A stretch of 64,000 nt of DNA from positions 10,044,001 through 10,108,000 of the forward strand of contig NC_063257.1 of NCBI RefSeq assembly GCF_019578655.1, written 5' to 3'. This DNA comes from Ricinus communis (taxonomy: Eukaryota; Streptophyta; Magnoliopsida; Malpighiales; Euphorbiaceae). Under the pieces are notes generated by a model. It saw only the letters and a program-made list of their open reading frames with translations, made no database searches and had not been told where the DNA came from. A program made the position numbers and the translations under genes. Positions 39,611-51,902 of this stretch are shown here, one piece after another (position 1 is the stretch's first letter; every line of letters begins with the position of its first letter).

Positions 39611-41218
39611 GTCAATCAGCTAGTATCAGTGGCAATCCGATAGAGTTTCACTGCACGGAAAGTAGAAAATGTGAGGGATTCAAGGATTGTGTTGAGGATA
39701 GTTCTTGTGGTAAGTAGGATTGGATTGGGTATTGGACTGAATGGCTCTATTTTCGTTTCTTTCATTTGGAAGAGGATGTCTTGCTGCTAAGTACGGCAGA
39801 GAAAGAGAAATAAAATGAAGGGAAGAGAAAAATCATAAAAAGGAACTACCTGTGATTTTCGGACTTCCATCGCTGGTGGCTTCACCAGTGACTGCTCCTT
39901 CTTCGACCATCATTGAGTCTCTCTGCTATCGCCTCCTACATTTTCGCCTGCTTCATTTGTTCCTCCTCCTATTATCTCTACTCCACCATCTGAAGCTCCT
40001 GGTCTTACTCAAAGCGGTGTCATTTCGAATAGCTCTGGTGCCATATATGCAAACACTAGCCGGATTTATCACTAAACATCGTCAGAATTCCAAAATAGAA
40101 AACAAAATGAAAGAACGGTGATTATTGTGCAATTTTTGACAGAACTGGACAATTCAGAAAAGACTCTCAAAGTTCAGGTATTTATAGGTGATTAGGCCAG
40201 AAAATGGAGGCTCAAATGAACCTTACTCCCTCTCTCTAGAGAGAGCAAGGAATCGTAGTTTCTAGGAAATGGATGCGGGTTCCTTCTTGCATAAAATTAA
40301 CAAATCCGTGTTATTTACTTAATTAATTTTTCTCTGTTTTATTGTGTTTCTTTTTCATGGTTTAAGTACCCATCCCTGTCCAACTTGTTATCAGTAATAG
40401 CAATTCTCTTAAAAATAATTATTATATGTAAAATCAAATAAAATGAGATATAAAAATAAATCTCAATATCCTCCTCAAAATGTTTTTATTTTTTATTTTT
40501 TTCAATACATTTATTTTTATTCATGTGAGAGAACGCATAGGTAGACGTTTTTTTATGCTCGCTATAAAAGTAAAGACTCACGTAGTATAAAAGAAATCAC
40601 TTAAACTTAAAACTTCTTAATTTTAAAAGATTCTTAATTTAAAAAACAAATGCTCTTTCCGTCTCGGTTACATATCAAAATTATACATTTTTAGCTGACA
40701 TACATGATAGTTCTAGAGTAGAATATTATCTTATATATTTTATCTAAAACAATTATCTCGTATTTTATAATAAATCAATTTCGTGAGAGGAATAAAGAAT
40801 GTAATTTTAGTATATATTTTATTATTAAGAATATGATTAGTGCATATAAACGGAGAGATGAAGTGGATAGACATCACTCTTAAATATGGGTTTTACATAT
40901 ACATGATCAGTATTCACTTCTAAATGTTCCTAGAATTATTAATTGTTTTGCTAAAACATGTGGATAAAGAGAATAACCCTTGGAGTTGACTGATATCTTA
41001 TTTTCATGAAAATGATTGGACCAGGTAAATTCTGCATGGTGGAATAGTGTGTTCAACTAGAAATGTAAGAAAAGAAATTAAGATGAAATTAATAATTAAA
41101 AAATATTACAGATCAGAGTTTGACTCACAAACATTTTTTATGTACTCTTTATAAAATATAATAGTTTAAAAGGTCTTATATTTTCGTTTTTTTTTTTTTA
41201 ATTTTCTATGATTGGATA
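39611..41218. other. Intergenic DNA between the IscA relic and RLK copy B
   Basis: At 39850-40075 one plus frame is rich in Pro, Ser and Thr and neighbouring frames continue it across shifts, which could be a scrap of a cell-wall type protein, but I cannot name it. The rest is AT-rich without features. Confidence 0.3.
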
Positions 41219-41360
41219 TGTACCTCTGCAGCACGTGTAAATCACGTGATCTGTAGTTCTTTTGGACCGGATTTATTCTTTTTGGGGCAATGATATCCAA
41301 TCTGGTCCAGGTCTAGGCCTAGTTAACCCAGTAGCCTATCACTGTGCCTAGACATGTATT
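41219..41360. repeat. Diverged copy of the COX7a-like promoter segment
   Basis: TGTACCTCTGCAGCACGTG and the following TAAATCAC.TGA match 34682-34711. Further on, CCGGATTTA and CCCA.TAGCC.AT.. match the stretch at 34749-34806. The copy sits about 380 bp past the stop of RLK copy B. The original sits about 450 bp past the stop of copy A. It keeps the G-box (41232-41237), gains another CACGTG at 41243, and lacks the site II motif. Confidence 0.6.
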
Positions 41361-41731
41361 TAGTCCAAATGGAGACTGATCCCTCAAAAACTACCATACC
41401 AAAATTACTGCTCAGTAACTTTGCCAATTGAAAATCGACAAAATCTAACTTCAGAATTTGACCTTAATTGACCTTCAAATCAAATGCTTTTCTTGTCTTT
41501 CACAAAATTGAAATATATTCAAATATTGTATTCTGAGAAAATAGTAGATGTACTTCAAATCCTTATTTTATTTTAATTTTTTTTGTTTTCCAGTGAATAA
41601 ATTATTGGTAAATGGCCACTAATGATTTTGGTCTAATTTGTTGCTTACTTTCACATAGCAGCTGCTGATTTGTGTTCTTCTGAAATTGCTGTTTCACACT
41701 GTACCTGACTGGAACACCATAACAACCGTAC

Positions 41732-44700
41732 TTAGTTTGATAACATTGCTATTTGATACTTAGAATTAGTTTGGATTGTGGGAGCTGCTTGGACTCCAAT
41801 CTGATAAGCATTCCTTGTCCGTTTCTTCAGTCTTTCCTTCTGATAAGAATCTTTAATCTTCTGCAATTCACTTATTGCACCTCTCATCTCCATTCTTTGT
41901 CTTTGTTGTTCCATGGAGCATGCTACTCCAATTCTCAGTACAGAGATGATGTAGCCCTTGAAGCTCACCCCTTCATCTCCTGAAAGAATTCTTGGGTCCA
42001 CGATCTCCATTACCCTGTGAGGAAAAGATGTCTCAACAAAAGTATGAAGGTTTAGATCATCTTTGAAAGACTCATCAGTTGGTTTCTTTCCTGTAAACAT
42101 CTCTAATAGCAGAATCCCATAGCTGTAGACGTCTCCCTCGATAGAAGCTATGTCGCCTATACCATATTCTGCAAAATTGATGCATAAGTAAATAGCATAA
42201 GAAATTGTACAATTCGAAACAAGTTTAAATGCTTTAACTGTGAATTGGGTTCCTGAAAGACACAAGCTTGCCAGAGGAAAAGCAAACAATTCACAATATC
42301 ATGTCATGAAAAGGAAAAATAGGTAGCAGAATGAGCAGAGCAACTAACAACAAACACATTGTTCCAATAATAATGAAAAAAGAAAATGTCAATGGACGGA
42401 ATTCAGGTTTTAAAAAATGTAAATAGACGAATAAAAGATTCTTTTTTCTTCTTTAGAAAGAAAATGTACCTGGAGCGACATAGCCAATGGATCCCTTCAT
42501 TACTCCAGAAGTACTCCGACATTGTTGAATCTCACCAGAAACTGAAGACACAATCCTAGCCAAGCCAAAATCTCCAATGTTGGCTGTCATCTCTTCGTCC
42601 AAAAGAACATTACTTGGCTTTAGATCACCATGTATAATTGTTGATAGGCTACCACTATGAAGATATTCAATTGCGGTGGCAATATCAATAGCTATGTTGA
42701 GCCTTTCTAGTGGTGTCAGATTTCTAGATTCTGTTTCTCGTCCATCATCTCCCGCACTATGAGCATGCAACCATCTCTCCAGGCTTCCATTAGGCATAAA
42801 TTCATATATTAGAGCTCTGAAATCATTTCCTTCAAAGTCAATGCTAGAGCAGACACTTAGTAGCTTCAAGAGGTTTCTGTGCCTAATGCTTCCAAGAGCT
42901 CGGCATTCTGACAGGAAACTTTTTGACGCTCCTCTTTGTTGCAAGTTTAGAACTTTCACAGCCACCGTCATCTCTACTTGCTCAAGAAAAGCTTTATAGA
43001 CAGAGCCATAACTACCAAGACCAATAATATTGGCCATAGAGAATGCATTCGTCGCTTTGAAGAGTTCTGCATAGGAAATTCTCATAAACTGGTGCTCAGG
43101 AAATGGCACAGAAATGTTCTTTCTCGACTTTCTTTTCCGAAGCAAGTAAACTGAAAAACACACCAAGAGAGCCGAAAATGTTGTAGCAATGACCACTGCA
43201 ATTACTACTTTCACTTTTAAGGAGACTTTCTTCTTCTTGGAGTTTGGGAAGAGGCAAGAAGGATGCTTCATTTCAGTGATACCTCCACAGAGACCACTGT
43301 TCCCCACCAATGAAACAGCACTTGCATTTAAGAATATGCCATTTTCTGGAACCTTCCCTTGAAGCTGATTGAAAGATAGATTCAAATAGTTCAGCCAATG
43401 TAATTCTGTTAAGGAATCTGGAATTGGACCTGAAAAATTATTGCGTGAAATATCCAGCTCCTGCAAACCTTGTAATGCACCTAAAATTTGAGGGATTTCT
43501 CCTTCAAATGAATTTCCCTCTAAATGTAGCTTTTCTAAACTCATACACCTGGAAATGCTGTTGGGAATCACTCCAGATAATCCATTATCAGATAAATCCA
43601 ACCGTATCAAATTTTGCAGCAAACCAACTTCTGATGGGATAGGACCTGTAAGCGCATTAGAAGCTAAAAGAAGGGAAATTGAAAGGGAGGAAAGGCCAAT
43701 AACTTGTTTGGGTATTGAACCACTGAGATTATTTAGAGAGAGATCCAATTCAATCAAATTTTGACAATCACCAAGACTTGGAGGTATACTTCCCTGTAAA
43801 TTGTTGCCCCCCATGTACAGAGCAGTCAGCATAGACAAACCTCCAATTGAAGATGGAACACTCCCAGTGAATTTGTTGCTATGCAAATCCAACAGTTGCA
43901 GCTTTGGAAATTTCTTGAAATCAATAAGTATGGGGCCAGTGAGATTATTGCTAGCAAACTGGAAGAATCTTAGATTAAGGAGATTTTCAATACCCTGGGG
44001 AATGGTATTTTTTAACTGATTATCTGACAAGGCTATAGCCATCAAGTCTTTCGAGAGGTTGGCAATGGAATTGGGCACGTTCCCTTGGAAAAGATTGGAT
44101 TGCAAGTCTAGAGCTGTCAAACTAGAACAATTAGTTAGAGACTCAATGAAACTTAAGTCGTCTTGTAGTTGATTAGAAGAGCAATCTAAATACAAAAGAC
44201 GCTTCAACATTCCAAGGTCTTTGGGAAATAACCCAGAAAAAGCGTTCATAGAGAAACCCATTTCGGTAAGGCCAGAAGCATTTGATAATGAAATCGGTAT
44301 AGGTCCCGTTAATTTGTTGAAGTTTACTGAAAGGTACCATAGCTTGGGAAGAGTGAGGCCTATATTAGAGGGAATGCTGCCATGCAGTTGGTTAAAACCC
44401 ATTGAGAAATACTGAATGCTAGAGATGTTGAAGAGTCCACGAGGAATCTCGCCACTAAGATTATTTTCTTGAAACATCAAATATTCCAAGTTCTTAAGTT
44501 GAGAAATTTCCTCTGGAATCTGTCCTTGCAGGCTATTTGACATCAGGGAGATTTGCCAAAGAGATGAAAGATTCATAATCGAAGGAGTTATAGTTCCTGT
44601 GAGGTTATTTTTGCCCAAGCCTAGAGCTCCAAGCTTTGGTAAAGATCCAAGCTCCACAGGTATGTTACCCACCAGCTTGTTGTCAATCAGATTAAGCTCC

Positions 44701-45143
44701 ATAAGGTCCAAACAATAAGATAAGTTGGTGGGTATGTTACCTTGGAATGAATTGTTGCTCAGAATAATATATTTCAGGCGGCGCAGACGACCAATCTCTT
44801 GTGGAATTTGACCATGAAAGCTATTATTTCGAAAATCAATATTCTTGAGGAAGGAGAGATTTCCAATATGCGGTGACATTGTTCCTACCAAGCCCTGAGA
44901 CTTCAGGTTCAAGGCTACCACCCTGTCAGGATGTCGGCGACTACATATAACACCACGCCAATGACAGAAATGCATGGAATCGTTCCAAGAGCTTAAGACT
45001 TGAAAAGGGTCTTGTTGTATGGCATCTTTAAAGGATATTAAAGCAAGTCTGTCGGTCTCATTTCTCAAGCAAGTGGTGAAATTGAACGAGCACAACAAGC
45101 ACCAGTAGAGAGAGACGTGCAGTGATCGCCACTTAATTGCCAT
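41732..45143 (-). CDS. LRR receptor-like kinase copy B (subfamily XII, non-RD), intact
   Basis: Exon 1 runs from 45143 to 42470 and exon 2 from 42168 to 41732. The intron (301 bp, GT/AG) splits the GAG codon of the APEYG motif, and the total is 1036 aa without a lesion. In order: signal peptide (1-26), LRRNT with NETDRLALISFKDAI and CHWRGVICSRRHPDR, roughly twenty LRRs (about 75-610) of the plant type (NxLxGxIP), a juxtamembrane region, a membrane span at about 643-667 and a Ser/Thr kinase from about 700. Kinase motifs: GLGSYGSV (704), VAVKV, HGDLKPSNVLL (about 838; Gly before Asp, so non-RD), GDFGLAR, SIGYVAPEYG, DVYSYGILLLEM. This fits the EFR/Xa21/At3g47570 group of pattern-recognition receptors at the plasma membrane, known in a few cases to bind bacterial peptides. 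The ligand here is unknown. It is the only undamaged copy of the four in this window. Confidence 0.95.
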
Positions 45144-45940
45144 ATCTTTTGGCTAATGGTGAGTTTAGCCACTTAGTGCAAGTGGCAGCTATTTCTGAAC
45201 CTATTGTAAATGAATCAATATATAGGAATGGCAATGGGCGGATTTGCTCTTCCTCGTTCCCGCCCCGTCAAGGACCAGGCGGATATGGACTAAAAACAAA
45301 GACAAATCGGGTGAGGTAATACCTACTATATTTATTATATATATTTTTATATTAATAATATATTTTATTAATTTTTTAAATATATTTATTTAATATTTTA
45401 ATTATTATTAAGTATAATTAAAAATTTATATTTAAAAAATATTTAATAGTTTTTATTTTCCATCTCATGAAAACTTTTTTCGCTCCACTTAGTCCTTATA
45501 ATTGGAACAAGAGAATGTTGTTTTGTTGATATTATTACCATTATTCGATATTGAATCATCCATAATGATCAAAGTCGAATCGTGAGGCTATTAACGAAGC
45601 AAATTCAATGAAGCAACAGCTGGCACCATAAAGAAATGACCATAAACTAGAGAGTCTTAGAGCAATTAAAATCATTTTTGCACAAATAAAATAAAAAATA
45701 AAAGAAAAAAATAGAAAATACGTATATGTGAGTCTAATTTAATTAGACTATTAAAAAACTATTCAAAAGGATACAATCTATAAAGGTTTTTTCATTCTTT
45801 GTGCATAAATCCCTGTAAGGATTTCGTGCAGTTTCAGTGGTTCTTCTTTAAATTATTAAATAATCTAATAACCATTATTCTTTTATCTTTAAAAAAAATG
45901 AAAATTTTAAAAGTTACATTTATTTATTTATATTTTATAA

Positions 45941-45944
<4 letters not shown>

Positions 45945-45982
<38 letters not shown>
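45945..45982. repeat. (AT)n microsatellite
   Basis: About 19 AT units. Confidence 0.95.
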
Positions 45983-45984
<2 letters not shown>

Positions 45985-46384
45985 AGAGGTACGAGACAAA
46001 TTAATATCTCTATCAATATATTTACATCGTTAATAAGATCGTAAGCGCATTCTTACTAAAAAAATAGAATTTCAAGTCTATTAAGTGTCTTGCGTATCAA
46101 TTGGGTTAGAAATAAAGCATGAAGAAGCTTTCCAAAGATGGAAGCAATAGCCAATTTTTTAAAAAAGTAAATTTTATAGTTATTTTATTTTAAAATAAAG
46201 TAATCACACTTTATTTATGCACCAATAAAATAATAATTATTTATATAATTTTATAAAAAAATTAGTAATTTGTAATTATAGGTTATCAATTAAAATGAAC
46301 TTTGTTAAAGCAATATAAGATAATTTTAAAAATTCATACACCCTTAAAAATATAGAAAGAATAATTTAATTTGTAAAAAAAAAA

Positions 46385-46995
46385 AAGGGAAGATTATTGT
46401 CATTTTTTTGCAATTCAGCAATTATAAAAAAAATTTAATATTTTTTATAAATTTATCAATTTTCATAAATCATTAAATTTCACAAAAGTTATCATTTTTT
46501 TATAATATCATTCATTTTTCTTGCAACTAGTTTCACTTATGAGAATTAATATAATTTGCGAAAAGATACGAAGATAATTGTCATTTTTTGTAATTTAGCA
46601 ATATATTTTGTAATTACAGAAAATTTATTATTTTTCTTATTTTTCATAAATTATTAAATTTCACAAAAAGTATTATTTTTCATAATATTATTCATTTTTT
46701 CGCAACTAGTAACACTTATGAAAAATTAGTATAATTTATAAAAAAAATATGACTTTTCGTAATTTAGCAATAAATTTCGCGATTACGAAAATTACTATTA
46801 CAAAAAATTTAATATTTTTCGTAAGTTTGTCAATGTTTTTATAAATCATTAAATTTCATAATAGTAATCATTTTTTCATAATATCATTCATTTTTTCGCA
46901 ACTAGTAATACTTATGAAAAATTAGTATAATTTATAAAAAATATGAAAAATATTGTCTTTTTTCGTAAAATATTAATTAATTTTGTAACTATAAA
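46385..46995. repeat. AT-rich tandem repeat, three diverged units of about 180-195 bp
   Basis: The landmark GCAACTAG recurs at 46523, 46702 and 46898 (spacings 179 and 196). Each is flanked by the same order of blocks: TCATTTTTT...TAATTTAGCAAT, ATTAAATTTCA, ATAATAT.ATTCATTTTT before it and CACTTATGA.AA.TA.TATAATTT after it. This is a short satellite-like array; small indels explain the unequal spacing. Confidence 0.75.
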
Positions 46996-48143
46996 ATTAT
47001 AAAGGGCTCAACACGTTGCTAGCTATTTTTATTTATAAAATTTAAAGAATAAGATTTAAACTAATTAAGAATCAATAGTAATATTTTAAGAAAAATATAT
47101 TTTTTTAAATAGAGCTAAATTTATTATTTTTAATAAATAATGAATTATTAAAATATTTATATTGTAGTGAAATTATTAGGAAGTACACTGATTTTGGTTT
47201 TGAGTTGAACGTTTCCCAAAACTAGACAGTGCAAAGAATTGAACGTAATTAGCTGGAAAGATTGTTGATTAATTAAATGAAATCCGAAGCTAGTCGTTGA
47301 CGATTGACTTTGAATTTTCAGAGTCCAGTTTGGCAAAGGCAGCAACAAACAGTCAGCAGACGGAGTCAAATACAATAAACCATATATGCATTTATTAACT
47401 GGAAACTTCCTCTTACCCAGGAAAAAAATATATAAATAAAATAGTAATCATCTGATTTAATTTAATTAAAAATTTAAATTTAAATTTTAAATATATAATC
47501 GCGCTAAAATTTTATTATATTTTAGATGTTTGTTTTGTTTTGTAAAGTATCAATATACTATTACTGTATTCATCAATTGACTCTTGTCTTGCTAAAAAAT
47601 GGAATAATAATAATAATAATTTTAGTTTTTTAGCTTTTTTTATTTTAGTTTTTGTATTATTACTTTTTTCAATTAAGTGTTTAATTCATATATATTATGA
47701 TTTTTTTTTTATAGATTTTACATGTTAAAATAATAATTTAATTTATTTTAGACATAAAAAAACCTAAATATTCTTAATTTCTCATTATTTATAATTTTTT
47801 TATTTTTTTATTAAGTCTTGTTTTAACACTAAAAATTTCTTTGGAAATTTTCATAGCAGCATGGAAAAATACTTACATAGCAATTGGGATTCTGAAAGAC
47901 AATTAAAAGCCATATATACAAAGTAAGAAGCCAGATATTATTAATTTGAGATACACATTACAAGCAGATGGCTTTTATTTATTGAGTTTAAAAAAATCCA
48001 CATATCATCGTGTAATTGATTCAGTGGATATTGTGGTAGACTGGGTCTCTTTAATAATTTCTGGAGTTTAGATATATCCAAAACTGAGCCACTAAAAGTC
48101 AGAGTTGCTTGGACCTCCAATCTAATAGGCCTTCCTTTGCCTT

Positions 48144-51100
48144 TCAATTTAATAAGAGCCTTTGACATTTTTGCAATTCCTTTATCACATCTCTCATCTT
48201 CATTCTATCTCCTGGTTGTTCAATTGAACATGCAACTCCAATTCTTAGAGCATAAATGATGCTGTCCTTAGAAAATCTCCCTGCATCATCTTCAGAGACA
48301 ATTCTGACATCCACAATGTCCATCACTTTGTCATGCAAAGATCTCTCAATAAAAGTATGAAGGTTTAGATCATCTTTAAAAGACTCATCAGTTGGTTTCT
48401 TTCCTGTAAACATCTCTAGTAACAAAATCCCATAGCTGTATACATCTCCTTCTATTGAAACTGAGTCACTCATGCCATATTCTGTTAAATAGATAAACTC
48501 TATTAACTAGCATAACAAATTGTCAAAAAAGATGAATGTAATTTATTTATATACCATGGCTTTGAATATAAATTAGTTCATCATTTTTTTTTTGACAACA
48601 ACTGTACTTATCGTACTTAGTGCGAAGGAGAATGGTTTATTTTTTCCATAAAGCAAATTAAAAGGAATAATATGTACCTGGAGCAACATAGCCAACAGAT
48701 CCTCTAATTGCTATGGAACTACTTCCATGTGGTTGAGTCTCAATGGACATTGAAGAGATGACCTTAGCCAGTCCAAAATCCCCAATATGAGCAGTCATCT
48801 CATCATCCAAAAGAACATTACTGGGCTTTAGATCACCATGAATAATTGCTGATGAGCTACCATTATGAAGATACTCAATTGCCGAAGCAATATCAATGGC
48901 AATATTCAGTCTCTGCATTAGTTTCGGGTTTCCCAACTCTCTTTGTTCTGTTCCTTCCCCTGCATGCAACCATTTCTCCAAGCTCCCATTGACCATGAAT
49001 TCGTATATGAGAGCTTTGAAATCATTTTCTTCATAGTCGATGCTGGAGCATACACTAAGAAGCTTTAGCAGGTTTCGATGCCTAATGCTTCTGAGAGCTT
49101 GACATTCTGACATGAAACTACTTGAAGCTCCTCTTTGTTGCATGTTTAATACTTTCACTGCTACTTCAATCCCTTCTTGCTCAAGAGTACCTCTATACAC
49201 AGAGCCATAACTACCAACACCAATTATGTTGGCTTTGGAGAATCCATCCGTGGCTTTGAATAATTCAGTATAAGATATTCTCAGAAATTTGTGCTCAAAC
49301 GATGGCGTGGAAATATTCTTCTTTCTCGACATTCTTTTCTGATGCCAGAAAATAGAGAAAAACACAAAACCAGCCAAAAATATTGCAAAAACAACCACTG
49401 GGATTATTACTTTGAGTGCAAGCGTAAGGTTCTTCTTCTTGGAGTTTGTGAAGGGGCAAGAAGGAAGCTTCAATTCAGTAATACCTCCGCAGAAACTATT
49501 ATTTCCCAGCAAAGAAACAGCACTTGCATTTAGAAAGATTCCACGTTCTGGAACTTCTCCTCGAAGCTGATTAAAGGAGAGATTCAAATGCTTCAGCCCA
49601 TCAAGCGCAGCTAATGAATTTGGGATTCGCCCTATAAAATTGTTACGTGAAAGATCCAAAAATTGTAAGCCCTGTAAAGCAGTTAATACCTGAGGTATCT
49701 CTCCAGAAAATGAATTCCCCTCTAGGTGAAGCTGTTCCAAACTCAAGCACTTGCCAATAGTGTCTGGAATCATGCCAGATAATCTATTGTTAGATAAATC
49801 CAGTTCTGCTAGCTTTTGCAGTGAACCAACTTCTGATGGAATAGGACCAGTAAGACCATTAAAACCTAAGTTGAGAAGAATTGAAAGGGAGGAAAGGCCA
49901 ATAACCTGTCCAGGTATTGAACCAGTGAGTCTATTATAAGAGAGGTCCAACTCGATCAAGTTATGACAACTGCCAAGACTTGAGGGTATGCTCCCGTATA
50001 GGTTGTTGAACCCCAGGTAGAGATTACTCAGCATAGATAAATTACTAATTGAAATTGGAATAGTTCCTGTGAAGTTGTTCCCCTGCAAATCCAGCATTTC
50101 CAACCGTGAGAAGTTCTTGAAATCAACAACTATTGGACCAGATAGATAATTGCGGTCAAACAAGAAGAATCTCAGATTGAGGAGGTTTTCAACACCCAAG
50201 GGAATGGCATTGTGTAACTGATTATCTGACAGAGCAATATACATCAAGTCTCTGGAGAGATTCGCTATGGAACTGGGTAAGGTCCCCTGGAAAATATTGG
50301 ATGCCAAATCTAAGACTTCTAAGCGGGAGCAATTTGTTAGAGAATCAATGAAATTTAAGTCATCTATCAGCTGATTCTCAGAAATGTCTACATATTGAAG
50401 ATGAGGCAACAGTCCAAGGTCTTTCGGGAATAAACCAGAAAAACCGTTGGAATAAAGAGCTAATTGTTCAAGTGCAGAAGCATTTGACAATGAACTTGGT
50501 ATAGCTCCAGTAAACCTGTTGAATGAGAGTTGAAGGTCAGGCCTATATCAGAGGGAATGGTGCCATGCAGTCGGTTAAAACTTGCTGCAAATATTTGAAC
50601 GCTGGAGATGTTAAAGAGGCCAATAGGGATCTCACCTATTAGATTATTTGGGTAATTGTCAAAAGATTTAAGTTCCTAAGTCTAGAGATTTGCTCTGGGA
50701 TTTTCCCTTCCAAGGCATTTATTGCGAGAGACAATTGCCAAAGAGATGAAAGATTCCCAATGGAAGGAGGTATACTTCCTGTCAGGTTATTTTTGGCCAA
50801 GCCTAAAGCTTCAAGCTTTCGTAAGGAGCCAAGCTCCGCAGGTATGCTTCCCACAAGCTTGTTGTCGATAATATTAAGAATTACAAGATTCGAACAATAT
50901 GACAAATTTGTGGGTATATTCCCACAAAAAGAGTTGTTGCTCAGTGTTAAACATTGTAGTCGGCGCAGGCGACCAATCTCATGTGGGATTTGGCCACGGA
51001 AGCTGTTGTTTCGGAAATCAACGTACCTGAGGAAGGAAAGATTTCCTATATGAGGAGAGAGTGAGCCTACTAAGCCTTGTGATGTTAGGTTCAAGGCTAT

Positions 51101-51328
51101 GATCCTGTCAGGATGCCTCCGACTGCATGTAACGCCATACCAATCACAGAAGTGTGCAGAATTATTCCAAGAATTCAATACGCCAAATGGGTCTCGCACA
51201 ATTAATTCTCTGAAAGATATCAAAGCAAGTCGATCAGTCTCATTTAGCAAGCAAGAGGCTGGGTTGAAGGAGCAGAACAAAAAGCAGCATAAGAGAGAAA
51301 CGTAAAGAGCCCGCCAGTTAGTTTCCAT
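48144..51328 (-). pseudogene. LRR receptor-like kinase copy C (subfamily XII, non-RD), pseudogene
   Basis: From ATG 51328: signal peptide, LRRNT (NETDRLALISFRELIV, CDWYGVTCSRRHPDR) and the first LRRs up to about 50645. There a one-base deletion (CCCA-AATAATC against CAAGAAAATAATC in copy B) shifts the frame. A second loss of about 19 bases lies near 50536-50541, after GGCCTGACC. The frame is open again from about 50535 to 48678: LRRs, a membrane span (VIIPVVVFAIFLAGFVFFSI), GVGSYGSV, VAVKVL, HGDLKPSN (non-RD), GDFGLAK, GYVAP. Exon 2 starts at 48481 (intron 196 bp) with EYG and runs to a stop at 48144. One extra base near 48165-48175 makes it end early (ELQKCQRLLLN); the expected tail continues in another frame to about 47941. 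All three lesions are small and the rest is well kept, so loss is recent. An alternative is sequencing error, to be checked with reads. Confidence 0.88.
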
Positions 51329-51565
51329 TGCTTCGTCAGAATCCCAACCATGAATCTGTCCTGCTCAGTGCTCCAAAATCCAAGTAGAATGAAGGAGAAG
51401 GTTTGCTCTTGTTAGTTTTTTCTCATCTGAATGAAATTCACAGATACATAATTTCGTCTCGAATCAATTGGATGTGGAACCTCATCCAGACAAAATGCAG
51501 AAATGAGGTGGAACCTTGACCTTGTGGCATGCTCACATTTGAACATGCTGCTGCATATATTGACC
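51329..51565 (-). other. 5' leader and proximal promoter of RLK copy C
   Basis: No gene. It lies between the copy C start and the left arm of the 51-bp inverted repeat, so transcription of copy C would start in or near that arm. Confidence 0.4.
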
Positions 51566-51738
51566 TTTGAATTTTCTCTGTGAGTAGGGTACTGTAACGG
51601 TCCCGTGTTTTTGGTCAATAATATAGAGGACCGCACTCAATAATATCCATGGCCAGCCCAACCGTGTAAACATAAATAACAAAATAAGACCAAAAACACG
51701 GGACCGTTACAGTACCCTACTCACAGAGAAAATTCAAA
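51566..51738. repeat. Perfect 51-bp inverted repeat with 71-base spacer
   Basis: Left arm 51566-51616 and right arm 51688-51738 are exact reverse complements over all 51 bases (left arm begins TTTGAATTTTCTCTGTGAGT). The arms are not AT-simple (they contain GGTACTGTAACGGTCCCG), so this is a true inverted duplication. It lies between the divergent starts of RLK copy C (ATG 51328, minus) and the LysM relic (ATG 51903, plus). It can fold into a strong hairpin. Confidence 0.97.
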
Positions 51739-51820
51739 AGTCTGCTCAAAGTCTCCTCTCTCTCTCTCTCTGTACTCCAGTCATTTTCTTCCTCCACATA
51801 TCACAATCCCCAAATCTACC

Positions 51821-51850
51821 CTTCTTCTTCTTCTTCTTCTTCTTCTTCCT
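51821..51850. repeat. (TTC)n microsatellite in the LysM relic leader
   Basis: About ten TTC units in a pyrimidine-rich leader with a (CT)n run at 51756-51770. Confidence 0.9.
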
Positions 51851-51902
51851 CTTCAAAATCCCATCAATATTCAGCCAATCCACTCACACAGACCCACAAA
51901 AA

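Larger units (their letters stand above)
45144..47900. other. Upstream of RLK copy B and intergenic DNA to copy C
   Basis: Promoter region of copy B at first. GGCAATGGGCGG...CCCGCCCCG at 45229-45270 is a GC-rich, partly self-complementary stretch like those in common plant repeats. Then an (AT)n tract, a three-unit tandem repeat and AT-rich DNA. No gene seen. Confidence 0.4.

Noticed and set aside
39852..40121. Plus-strand frame of 89 codons, with a Pro/Ser-rich reading in neighbouring frames
   Set aside because: Leu-rich in one frame and Pro-rich in another; perhaps a scrap of a cell-wall protein, but too little to name.
45137..45319. Plus-strand frame of 60 codons upstream of RLK copy B
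   Set aside because: Overlaps the promoter of copy B and a GC-rich repeat-like stretch; no motif.
46385..46995. A CRISPR-like array
   Set aside because: Three diverged 180-195 bp tandem units in a plant genome, with no short identical repeats or unique spacers.
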